NCBI RefSeq assembly: GCF_902381825.1
Contig: NZ_LR698973.1
Coordinates: 950,774 to 955,952 of the forward strand
DNA from: Pseudocoprococcus catus
GTDB taxonomy: Bacteria > Bacillota > Clostridia > Lachnospirales > Lachnospiraceae
DNA: 5,179 bases
Direction: 5' to 3'
Shown here: positions 1-5,179 of the stretch, one piece after another
Numbering within the stretch: the stretch's first letter is position 1
Layout of the letters: each line of letters starts with the position of its first letter
Position numbers and translations under genes: made by a program
Notes under the pieces: model-generated
Told to the model about the DNA's origin: nothing
What the model saw: the letters and a program-made list of their open reading frames with translations, nothing else
Database searches by the model: none

Positions 1-50
1 CCAACTAACCAAAGCGTAATCGGGAAATAAGAAACAGAGGAAAAAAAGTA

Positions 51-530
51 ATGGAAACAAAGAAAGTGGCAAAAGAATACCTGCAAAAAGATATTCTGCG
101 GACGATTTTTCAGATGTGGTATTCCTTTTACACCACAGAGATTGGAAAAGAGAGAAAAGCGGCTATCGAAGATATGCGGTTTAAACGGGATGGCTGGCTG
201 TACATAGAGCCTTGGGAGATTTGGTTGGAACTAACGGAGCATCCGGAAAATGAGGATGATAGAATAATCTGGTATCAGAACATGCATGGAATCTGGAAGA
301 AGGCAGAAGTAAATGATCAAATCATCAAAATCCCTGCCACAGCATTTCACATAGAGTACGAACAGCAGTGGTTGGGTGAAATACACTTCACCTGTAATCT
401 GGGGGTGTCGCAGAGAAAAAGAAAGGCTCCAAGAAAAAAACGATATGCTTACTGGATGGAAGGCTTTTGCAGAAAATACCGGATATCGTGTAGCGGACAA
501 ATATATAAAAAAGACAGGTGGGAAAGGTAA
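51..530 (+). CDS. Small protein with the C-terminal module shared by its two downstream neighbours; no DNA-binding domain
   Basis: I do not recognise a named family for this 159-residue protein. The start is supported by AGAGG at 36-40, ten bases upstream. There is no helix-turn-helix, signal peptide or membrane segment. Residues about 48-118 resemble the C-terminal parts of the next two proteins: WLEL (58-61), a WYQ stretch (74-76), then KAEVNDQIIKIP (84-95) and a short strand ending TCNLGV (114-119). The third protein of the cassette has the close counterpart EARIENNIVKIP, ending TCSVG. After residue 119 the protein becomes strongly basic (QRKRKAPRKKR at 121-131), with no counterpart in the neighbours, so this tail is either a specific extension or the product of a frameshift. 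It ends one base before the next start, so translational coupling is likely. It may be an accessory or partner protein of the two regulators. That it is translated is fairly likely; its function is unknown. Confidence 0.7.
   Translation: METKKVAKEYLQKDILRTIFQMWYSFYTTEIGKERKAAIEDMRFKRDGWLYIEPWEIWLELTEHPENEDDRIIWYQNMHGIWKKAEVNDQIIKIPATAFHIEYEQQWLGEIHFTCNLGVSQRKRKAPRKKRYAYWMEGFCRKYRISCSGQIYKKDRWER
516..521 (+). promoter_or_regulatory. Ribosome binding site that fixes the start of the metalloregulator gene
   Basis: AGGTGG lies ten bases before the ATG at 532. The reading frame stays open upstream to 355, with a GTG at 376, but no Shine-Dalgarno sequence precedes that GTG. This site therefore favours the 532 start and a 272-residue protein. 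It lies inside the end of the preceding gene, which fits translational coupling. Confidence 0.6.
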
Positions 531-531
531 A

Positions 532-1350
532 ATGGTAAAGAAGATTGAAAACAGAAATATTGATGTGACAAAAGCCAGAGGCGAACTGGAAGAAGATCTT
601 CTGGAATATGTCTACCGGACATGGAGGCAGGGCAGACAGATCACATCGAAAGAGTATGCCAGAGAAGTGAACATAACCGGATATGAAGCGGCAGGCCTGG
701 TGCGGAGTCTGGTGAAAAAAGGATTTTTGTGTGAGCCGGAAAACGGACATCTGGAACTGAGCGATAAGGGAAAACTGGAAGGTATGGAGTGCCTTGCACG
801 CCATGAGAAACTGACACAGTTCTTTCAGATGGTAAGTGAAATGGATCAGCAGAGGGCGCAGGAAGATGCCTGTAGAGTGGAACATTATATCAGTCCGGAA
901 GGGTTAAAAGGAATTGAAAACTTTCTGCAGTACGGTGACGTATACGACAGAGTTTATGACGATATGGACTTGTATACCTTTTATGAGGATGGTGAGTTCC
1001 CGATGGCATTCGGACTGTATGAACCGGAACGACGCAATCCAAGGTTCCTTGCACCAGAGTACGGGAAACTGGAACACTCTGTCATATTAAGAGTGAAAAA
1101 GTCACAGAACTGTTTCCTGCTCAAGACAAAAAAAGACGAATCCATCGGCTATGTATGGTACAGAAGAGATGATGAATGGATACAGGCGAAAGAAGAAAAA
1201 GGTGTTTATCAGTTACCGACAGACATCTGTACTTATACTGCGAATACAGGAATCCCGATTACAGAAGCAGTGGCAATCATTGCGATTACACGCTTTGAAC
1301 AGAAGCCATTGCCAATCGATTATCGGGAATTGAATATTCATGTATGGTGA
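532..1350 (+). CDS. DtxR/MntR-family metal-dependent transcriptional regulator with an extra C-terminal domain
   Basis: Predicted cytoplasmic metal-sensing repressor of 272 residues. Residues about 20-85 form a winged helix, with the recognition-helix region around TGYEAAGLVRSLVKKGFL (49-66) and a wing ending LELSDKG (74-80). Residues 86-135 match the family's metal-binding and dimerisation helices, including RHEKLTQFF (90-98) and DACRVEHYIS (112-121). Aligned by eye to Bacillus subtilis MntR, D22, E25, H91, E117 and H118 match the ligands D8, E11, H77, E102 and H103. C114 stands where MntR has E99, as in DtxR (C102). The second DtxR site looks degenerate: Q110 and T95 replace its His and Glu. 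MntR is about 142 residues long, so about 130 residues here are extra. Residues about 155-272 do not look like the usual SH3/FeoA-type domain but resemble the neighbouring proteins, including YVWY (207-210) and VYQLP (225-229). It probably represses metal or heme uptake genes when metal-loaded. The metal is uncertain (Fe or Mn). Confidence 0.85.
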   Translation: MVKKIENRNIDVTKARGELEEDLLEYVYRTWRQGRQITSKEYAREVNITGYEAAGLVRSLVKKGFLCEPENGHLELSDKGKLEGMECLARHEKLTQFFQMVSEMDQQRAQEDACRVEHYISPEGLKGIENFLQYGDVYDRVYDDMDLYTFYEDGEFPMAFGLYEPERRNPRFLAPEYGKLEHSVILRVKKSQNCFLLKTKKDESIGYVWYRRDDEWIQAKEEKGVYQLPTDICTYTANTGIPITEAVAIIAITRFEQKPLPIDYRELNIHVW

Positions 1351-1354
1351 CGAA

Positions 1355-1360
1355 GAGAGG
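1355..1360 (+). promoter_or_regulatory. Ribosome binding site that decides the start of the third regulator-like gene
   Basis: GAGAGG lies nine bases upstream of the ATG at 1370. An earlier in-frame ATG at 1340 would overlap the preceding gene by 11 bases and has only a weak upstream GGGAA. The 1370 start is preferred on this evidence; 1340 would add ten charged residues and remains possible through coupling. Confidence 0.55.
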
Positions 1361-1369
1361 AACAGGAAA

Positions 1370-2206
1370 ATGGAAAAAGGTGAACATCTAAAGAGACAGA
1401 ACAGACCTACGATGCTACAACTGCAATATTTACAAGGTCTGTCAAAAGTAGAAAAGAAACGTGGAGCTCAGGGAAGTATCGCAGAATATTATGGCGTGAA
1501 CCGATCAACGGTGAACCGTTATTTTAAGAACTGCATAGAAAGAGGAATTCTGACAGAATCACTGGAATTTACTCCTGTGGGAGAAGAATGGCTGGAAAGA
1601 TATACCAAGCTGTATGAGAATCTTGAAAAATATCTGGAAGAAATCGGTGCAAAACCGGAAGAAATCGAGGAATCACTGGATGTTATGGTGGAGAATATCG
1701 ACATCCACATGCTGGAACTGATGATTAACGCCTATACAGAGAAAAAATCAGTATACAAGAAAAAAGAGAATGAACTGGATCAGGAGATACAGCACAATCT
1801 GCAGAAATGTGAAAGGCATCCGGTAGTGTTCCGACTTTACCGGATGAATAAAAAGCAGGGGCAGGGAAGAGACTCTATGGCGATGAGAGGATTTGAAGAA
1901 ATAGCCGAAATCGTTCAGGAGAATGGAGAAAGCTATCTGGAATTAAAGCTGAAAGAGATGGCAGCACACTCCAGAGTGAGTGGTGAAATGATGGCTGGAA
2001 AACTGAAAACATTGAAGTATGAGCATAATGAAGTCCTTGAAGAAGCAAGAATAGAGAATAATATAGTGAAAATCCCGATGGAAGCGTGCAGAATCCACCG
2101 ATGGACGGGGATTGGCACGATGGGAATTGTACCAGTTACCGTTACCTGCAGCGTAGGACCAATGCACATGCCGGAAAGCACTGCACTGTTATATTTCTGG
2201 GTATAA
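1370..2206 (+). CDS. DtxR-like winged-helix protein lacking the metal ligands, with the shared C-terminal module
   Basis: Predicted DNA-binding protein of 278 residues. The helix-turn-helix lies around 36-60 (SIAEYYGVNRSTVNRYFKN at 36-54, ending ERGIL), followed by a short wing, LEFTPVG (65-71). From G71 it aligns without gaps to G80 of the upstream metalloregulator: YENLEKYL (82-89) matches HEKLTQFF. The metal-site segment becomes VMVEN (105-109) where the sensor has CRVEH, so H, C and H are replaced by Y82, V105 and N109 and only E108 remains. The N-terminal Asp/Glu pair is also missing. Residues 120-145 are charged and helical, possibly coiled coil. HPVVFRLY (150-157) parallels FPMAFGLY of the upstream protein. 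The C-terminal module contains YLELKL (189-194), ARIENNIVKIP (226-236) and TCSVG (259-263), with a hydrophobic end, LLYFWV. Inference: a metal-independent regulator, or a partner that forms heterodimers with the sensor. It follows the sensor gene by 19 bases, so they are probably one operon. Confidence 0.75.
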   Translation: MEKGEHLKRQNRPTMLQLQYLQGLSKVEKKRGAQGSIAEYYGVNRSTVNRYFKNCIERGILTESLEFTPVGEEWLERYTKLYENLEKYLEEIGAKPEEIEESLDVMVENIDIHMLELMINAYTEKKSVYKKKENELDQEIQHNLQKCERHPVVFRLYRMNKKQGQGRDSMAMRGFEEIAEIVQENGESYLELKLKEMAAHSRVSGEMMAGKLKTLKYEHNEVLEEARIENNIVKIPMEACRIHRWTGIGTMGIVPVTVTCSVGPMHMPESTALLYFWV

Positions 2207-2211
2207 ATAAG

Positions 2212-2232
2212 AAGTGAGAAAAATTCTCATTT
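2212..2232. other. Fur-box-like palindrome just after the regulator cassette
   Basis: AAGTGAGAA and TTCTCATTT (2212-2220 and 2224-2232) pair around an AAA loop with one G-T pair. Read as DNA, the core is TGAGAAA-A-ATTCTCA, a 7-1-7 dyad close to the general Fur pattern TGAnAATnATTnTCA. It begins six bases after the stop of the preceding gene, and I see no convincing promoter overlapping it. It may instead be a weak 3'-end hairpin of the upstream transcript. Another ATTCTCAT occurs at 2466-2473 in the leader of the next gene, with a poorer left half. Confidence 0.35.
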
Positions 2233-2269
2233 ACGCATATCATGTAACAAAATAAGAAAAAATTTCAAT

Positions 2270-2312
2270 AAAGTGTCGCTGTTGATAAAACACTATCAAT
2301 AACGGCACTTTT
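2270..2312 (+). terminator. Terminator-like hairpin closing the regulator cassette
   Basis: A 17-base arm at 2270-2286 (starting AAAGTGTCGC) pairs with 2295-2311 (ending GGCACTTT) across an 8-base loop. There are two G-T pairs and one C-A mismatch. The stem base is A/T and is followed by only a short T run (2309-2312), so this is a moderate rather than classic intrinsic terminator. On the other strand an A-to-T tract also flanks it, so it could act in both directions. It separates the regulator genes from the NEAT promoter. Confidence 0.5.
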
Positions 2313-2319
2313 ACGTCTA

Positions 2320-2385
2320 TTGTTGTCTGAATAGCAACAAAATCAAAGGAAATAACGGCTCGTTTGTTGCAATTCAGGCAACAAA
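2320..2385. promoter_or_regulatory. Pair of TTGTTGC/GCAACAA dyads upstream of the NEAT promoter (candidate operator)
   Basis: The right dyad is TTTGTTGC (2363-2370), seven bases, then GCAACAAA (2378-2385): a perfect 8-bp inverted repeat. The left dyad is TTGTTGT (2320-2326), seven bases, then GCAACAA (2334-2340), with one G-T position. The two dyads are also inverted copies of each other: 2320-2341 against 2363-2384 differ from perfect complementarity at two of 22 positions. Dyad centres are 44 bp apart, about four helical turns. The right dyad ends 16 bases before the -35 box. No T tract follows, so a terminator is unlikely; two dimer-binding sites for a regulator fit better. Which regulator binds is not known. 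Confidence 0.5.
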
Positions 2386-2401
2386 CTTGTAAAAAATGGT
2401 G

Positions 2402-2431
2402 TTGACATTGGATGGCAAATTATGGTATCTT
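2402..2431 (+). promoter_or_regulatory. Sigma-A-type extended -10 promoter for the NEAT genes
   Basis: The -35 is a perfect TTGACA (2402-2407). After an 18-base spacer comes TATCTT (2426-2431), preceded by TGG (2423-2425), which gives an extended -10 (TGnTATnnT). Transcription would start near 2438 and leave a leader of about 110 bases before the ATG at 2550. It faces the NEAT genes, and the dyad pair lies directly upstream. Confidence 0.7.
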
Positions 2432-2492
2432 TTGGACAAGGAGTTAGACGTGGGTAACCGGAATAATTCTCATGGAACTCTAAGTATCATAA

Positions 2493-2520
2493 CTAATAAA
2501 TTATTAGCAAAAAAGCTAAT
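2493..2520 (+). promoter_or_regulatory. Competing A/T-rich hairpins in the NEAT leader
   Basis: CTAATAA (2493-2499) and TTATTAG (2501-2507) form a perfect 7-bp inverted repeat around one A. The same middle segment, as ATTAGC (2503-2508), can instead pair with GCTAAT (2515-2520) across six A residues. As RNA the one-base loop of the first form would have to open by a pair or so. The structures exclude each other and end 14 bases before the ribosome binding site. They are weak (A/T-rich), so a regulatory role is only a possibility; no known riboswitch is recognised. Confidence 0.3.
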
Positions 2521-2534
2521 GCCAAAAAACGAAA

Positions 2535-2540
2535 AGGAGG
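2535..2540 (+). promoter_or_regulatory. Consensus ribosome binding site of the small NEAT-like protein
   Basis: A perfect AGGAGG lies nine bases before the ATG at 2550. This is the best translation signal in the window and, with the strong promoter, points to high expression of the small secreted protein. Confidence 0.8.
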
Positions 2541-2549
2541 ATTACAGTT

Positions 2550-3023
2550 ATGAGAAAGATCAAGAAATTAGTTGCTACACTGTTAGCAGCAACAATGGTA
2601 ATGGCAATGGGAGTTACAGCGTTTGCTGCAGATTCATTAGCAGATGGTAAGTACACAGCAAAGCAGAATCTTTATAAGAACTCAGCTTGTACAACAACAT
2701 CTATGGGAGATGCTGCACTCAATGATATGCGTGCAGAAATTACGATTGCAGATGATGAGGCAACACTTGTTGTTCATACTCATGAGATTACATATTTAGG
2801 TCTGACTGGACATTTAGGAAAAATGGTAGTTAATGGAAAAACAGTTACTCCGAAACAGACTACAACTAATGGCGTAACAGATTACTACTTCACATTCACA
2901 GGTTTAGATGCATCTACAATTTATGAAGGCTGTGTAATTACTGGTAAATTCACAACATACGTTGGAAGTATGCCGATGAACGCAACAGGATATTTGAAAC
3001 TTACAGACATCACAGCAAAATAA
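2550..3023 (+). CDS. Secreted single-domain NEAT/Shp-like heme-binding protein
   Basis: Predicted exported heme-binding protein of 157 residues. Residues 1-26 are a Sec signal peptide: MRKIKK, a hydrophobic core, and a cleavage site after AFA (24-26). The mature protein is essentially one beta-rich domain. It opens with DGKYTAKQNLYK (32-43), continues with SMGDAALNDM (51-60) and GLTGHLGKM (84-92), and closes with the strands after Y125 and SMPMNATGYLKL (140-151). From D32 it aligns without gaps over about 65 residues to the NEAT-like domain of the downstream protein, with D, G, Y, SM, A and glycines in register. In Shp-type NEAT relatives heme iron is held by two methionines; M52 and M141 are the natural candidates here, while H76 and H78 are unusual extras. 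C47 and C128 could form a disulfide. There is no lipobox, sortase motif or membrane anchor, so it is probably a released or loosely held hemophore passing heme to surface partners. Heme binding is inferred. Confidence 0.75.
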   Translation: MRKIKKLVATLLAATMVMAMGVTAFAADSLADGKYTAKQNLYKNSACTTTSMGDAALNDMRAEITIADDEATLVVHTHEITYLGLTGHLGKMVVNGKTVTPKQTTTNGVTDYYFTFTGLDASTIYEGCVITGKFTTYVGSMPMNATGYLKLTDITAK

Positions 3024-3046
3024 AATAAGTAAATATGTATGTAAAG

Positions 3047-3082
3047 CAAGCTGCTGTGCCCAAAAGTGCAGCAGCTTGTTTT
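3047..3082 (+). terminator. Intrinsic terminator between the two NEAT genes
   Basis: CAAGCTGCTG (3047-3056) pairs perfectly with CAGCAGCTTG (3069-3078). Three inner pairs (two of them G-T) extend the stem to 13 bp around the loop CCAAAA, and TTTT follows. It begins 24 bases after the stop of the small gene. The 18 bases between it and the next ATG have no room for a promoter, so the downstream gene must rely on readthrough or on processing of the shared transcript. Confidence 0.8.
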
Positions 3083-3100
3083 AATTGATACGGAGGAAAA

Positions 3101-5179
3101 ATGAAAAAAATAAAAAAGATATTAGCCTTTGTATTGAGTACAAGTATGTTACTTGGCGGTATGAATATACAAGCGTTTGCTGGTGAACAGAAAGAAACAA
3201 ATACCGCAAATACAGAGTTAGATAACCAAAATGAATATGTTGTTCCACTGACTTTTTATGGACCTTCTGGAAAACTGCTTACGGAGGAGCCTTATTCGGG
3301 TACAGTTCAGGATTACATGGATAATGTTGCACTAGTAAAAAAGAATGATAATGGAACATATCATGTAACCTTACAGATTGAAAATTATGAAAAAATTGAT
3401 ATTTTGCAGTTCTCAAAACCGGGTGTAATTTCAGATGATATAGCACCTTCGAATGCACCTATGGGAACTTTTAATATTCCAGAAAAATATATTGCTAATA
3501 ATGAGGAAAATCCATCAGAGGCAACGGAATATTTGAAGGAACAAGGACAAATTAATGAAGAGTGGAATGATAAATACATTCAAAATTATTCTGTTGAAAA
3601 AGCAACAACGGGTGTGTCGTGGTATTCTTTTGATGTGGATACACTGGAAGGAACGATGTATACTAAAGCTTTCTATAGTTATGGAAGAACAGATGATGAC
3701 TTGGAAAGCTATATGTACGGAATTGTAAACGGAAAATTTACATTTGATGTAAATAATGCAGTAGTTGCTAAAGAGATTAACGAAGAAAATTATAAAAATA
3801 TTGGATTGGAGCTTTCTAAAGTTGTAACCAGTGTTGGAGATTCACCGGATTTCACAGGATTTGTAGCAGAAGAAAAAACTGCAAATGATTTGTTTAGTGG
3901 TACTTGTGAAGCAAAAATTGAGAATGGAAAAGTTACTGTTACAGCAGAGACAAGTAGCATTGATTCAATAAGAGTACTTGAAGAAATTAAGGATTTAGGC
4001 GAGTGTACTTATCCTTCAACTTCTTCATATCGTCAATATATGTATGCGTATTCGAGAGAAGTAAAAAAGAATAAGTATATTTCTGTTTATTCAGACAATA
4101 TTTTGGAAGATGGAAAATTTTCCATTGAATACGAAAACTTAGAAGAAGCTATTTTTGGAAAACAGGTTGAGATACAAACAGAAGATGGTACCTACTATGG
4201 AGAATTGCGAGTAAGAACAACACCGAAAGAAAAACTCGAATTGACAGATGGTGATGTTACACTTGTAACAGATAACTATACAGTTAATAGTAAAGCAAAA
4301 TTTGGAGCAGAACTTTTACAGGAAACCTCAGATGAAGATAGTGAATATAACAAATATTATTCTTTATTAGCAGGAAACGCTTCAAAAGCATTGATCTATA
4401 ATTTGTCATTAAAAATGAATGACTCGCAGGTTATTCCATCGAGAGCAGTAGAATTAAGAGTAAAAATTCCGAAAGACTGGGATACGAGCAAAATAGAAGT
4501 TCAATGGTATTATCCAGTAAATGAAATGTTTAATCCGATAGAGTATTTTGATTCATCTTCCTATAAAAATGATGATGGAAGTATTCACATGGAGGGCGAT
4601 GAACTGGTTATAACAGGCACTACTCGTGTTTATAATACAATCGCCATTACACAAAAAGCGGATAAAGTAGATATTTCAGAAATCCAGGACGGAACATATA
4701 ATGTTAATGTTACTATGTGGCAGCAGGATCAGCCGGATAGATTGTCTATGAGCAATTCTGCGGTTGTAAATGATTCAGCTCGTTTGGTAGTAGAGAATGG
4801 AAAGAAACATATCTATTTTGATACACAAGGAATTGTGATTACGGGCAGATATGGTTATACAAATGGAATATTCTGGGCAAATAATGAGCAGACAGAAGAA
4901 AACGGACTTCCGATATTAAGTGAATATACACCGCTTGATTATTATAGTTACTACCTAAATGATTCGGGAAGCACAGATATGGATTCCTATGCGGAAGAAT
5001 ATGACTTATATTATCCGAAGAGCGTAGGTTTTGAATTTCCAGAATCAGCAGACAGAGATGATGGGGTATATTTGAACTTCTTTGTTCCTATCATGGATGA
5101 ACTTCAGCATAAAGTTCCTGGATCTGGTGAAGGATGCAGAACTGCATTTATGACTTTATCTGGTTTAACACCTGTGGCA
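3101..5179 (+). CDS. Large secreted NEAT/Shp-domain heme-binding protein (3' end outside window)
   Basis: The frame is open for 693 codons to the window edge without a stop. Residues 1-27 are a signal peptide (MKKIKK, hydrophobic core, cleavage after AFA at 25-27). GGAGG lies only four bases before the ATG, a tight spacing. The clearest domain begins at DGTYNVNVTMW (530-540), with LSMSNSAVV (548-556) and RLVVENGK (561-568), and closes with VYLNFFVPIM (656-665): the layout of a NEAT/Shp-like heme-binding domain. M550 and M665 are candidate axial ligands by analogy with Shp. An N-terminal stretch from YVVPLTFYG (46-54) through NGTYHVTLQI (84-93) to about 245 looks like a more divergent NEAT-type fold. 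Residues about 250-520 are beta-rich, and I recognise nothing definite in them. A cell-wall or membrane anchor, if any, lies beyond the window. With the small upstream protein it would capture heme at the surface and relay it toward an importer not seen here. Confidence 0.8.
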   Translation, partial: MKKIKKILAFVLSTSMLLGGMNIQAFAGEQKETNTANTELDNQNEYVVPLTFYGPSGKLLTEEPYSGTVQDYMDNVALVKKNDNGTYHVTLQIENYEKIDILQFSKPGVISDDIAPSNAPMGTFNIPEKYIANNEENPSEATEYLKEQGQINEEWNDKYIQNYSVEKATTGVSWYSFDVDTLEGTMYTKAFYSYGRTDDDLESYMYGIVNGKFTFDVNNAVVAKEINEENYKNIGLELSKVVTSVGDSPDFTGFVAEEKTANDLFSGTCEAKIENGKVTVTAETSSIDSIRVLEEIKDLGECTYPSTSSYRQYMYAYSREVKKNKYISVYSDNILEDGKFSIEYENLEEAIFGKQVEIQTEDGTYYGELRVRTTPKEKLELTDGDVTLVTDNYTVNSKAKFGAELLQETSDEDSEYNKYYSLLAGNASKALIYNLSLKMNDSQVIPSRAVELRVKIPKDWDTSKIEVQWYYPVNEMFNPIEYFDSSSYKNDDGSIHMEGDELVITGTTRVYNTIAITQKADKVDISEIQDGTYNVNVTMWQQDQPDRLSMSNSAVVNDSARLVVENGKKHIYFDTQGIVITGRYGYTNGIFWANNEQTEENGLPILSEYTPLDYYSYYLNDSGSTDMDSYAEEYDLYYPKSVGFEFPESADRDDGVYLNFFVPIMDELQHKVPGSGEGCRTAFMTLSGLTPVA

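Noticed and set aside
231..500. Antisense frame of 89 codons opposite the first gene
   Set aside because: No ribosome binding site and no recognisable protein; the + strand gene has a paralogous match.
376..531. GTG start at 376 giving a 324-residue form of the metalloregulator
   Set aside because: No ribosome binding site precedes 376, the extension overlaps the upstream gene heavily, and the ATG at 532 has a good AGGTGG and fits the family's N-terminus.
388..885. 165-codon antisense frame
   Set aside because: It lies entirely opposite the first two real genes; its Phe/Ser/His-rich composition is typical of the complement of A-rich coding DNA.
1151..1333. 60-codon + strand frame inside the metalloregulator gene
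   Set aside because: It overlaps the regulator's conserved C-terminal region in another frame and has no recognisable features.
1519..2181. Three antisense frames opposite the third gene
   Set aside because: They are shadows of a well-supported + strand gene, with no start signals and low-complexity content.
2320..2385. Reading the inverted repeat as a miniature transposon
   Set aside because: The element would be only about 65 bp, the repeats are nested half-sites with regular spacing, and no target-site duplication is seen; an operator fits better.
2396..2650. 84-codon + strand frame across the promoter and leader
   Set aside because: It runs through the -35 and -10 boxes and into the signal peptide of the small NEAT-like gene in another frame, has no ribosome binding site, and its protein looks like nothing.
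3385..3579. 64-codon antisense frame inside the large NEAT gene
   Set aside because: It lies opposite a continuous 693-codon frame and has no supporting signals.

Overview
The window reads as chromosomal DNA of a low-to-mid-GC Gram-positive anaerobe, most likely a gut clostridium of the Lachnospiraceae type. This rests on the strong AGGAGG-type ribosome binding sites, A-rich coding, short lysine-rich signal peptides ending in AFA, and NEAT-type secreted proteins. No rRNA, tRNA, CRISPR array or transposase is visible. All genes lie on the + strand.

Region 1 (51-2206) holds three tightly packed genes. The middle one (532-1350) is a DtxR/MntR-family metal-dependent regulator with a nearly complete manganese/iron ligand set. 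The third (1370-2206) has the same winged-helix plus dimerisation layout but has lost the metal ligands. The first (51-530) has no DNA-binding part. All three appear to share a C-terminal module of unknown function, so they look like a small family built around one module: one metal sensor, one pseudo-sensor and one module-only protein.

Region 2 (2207-2549) has no gene but is dense with signals. There is a palindrome resembling a Fur box, a long terminator-like hairpin, and a pair of TTGTTGC/GCAACAA dyads that together form one 22-bp imperfect inverted repeat. These are followed by a good extended -10 promoter, an A/T-rich leader with competing hairpins, and a consensus ribosome binding site.

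Region 3 (2550-5179) encodes two secreted proteins with NEAT/Shp-like heme-binding domains: a compact single-domain protein (2550-3023) and a large surface or secreted protein (3101 to beyond the window end). An intrinsic terminator lies between them and probably sets their expression ratio.

Taken together, this looks like a heme/iron acquisition locus next to a three-gene regulatory cassette. The link between the cassette and the NEAT promoter is inferred from adjacency and the dyads; nothing in the sequence proves it.
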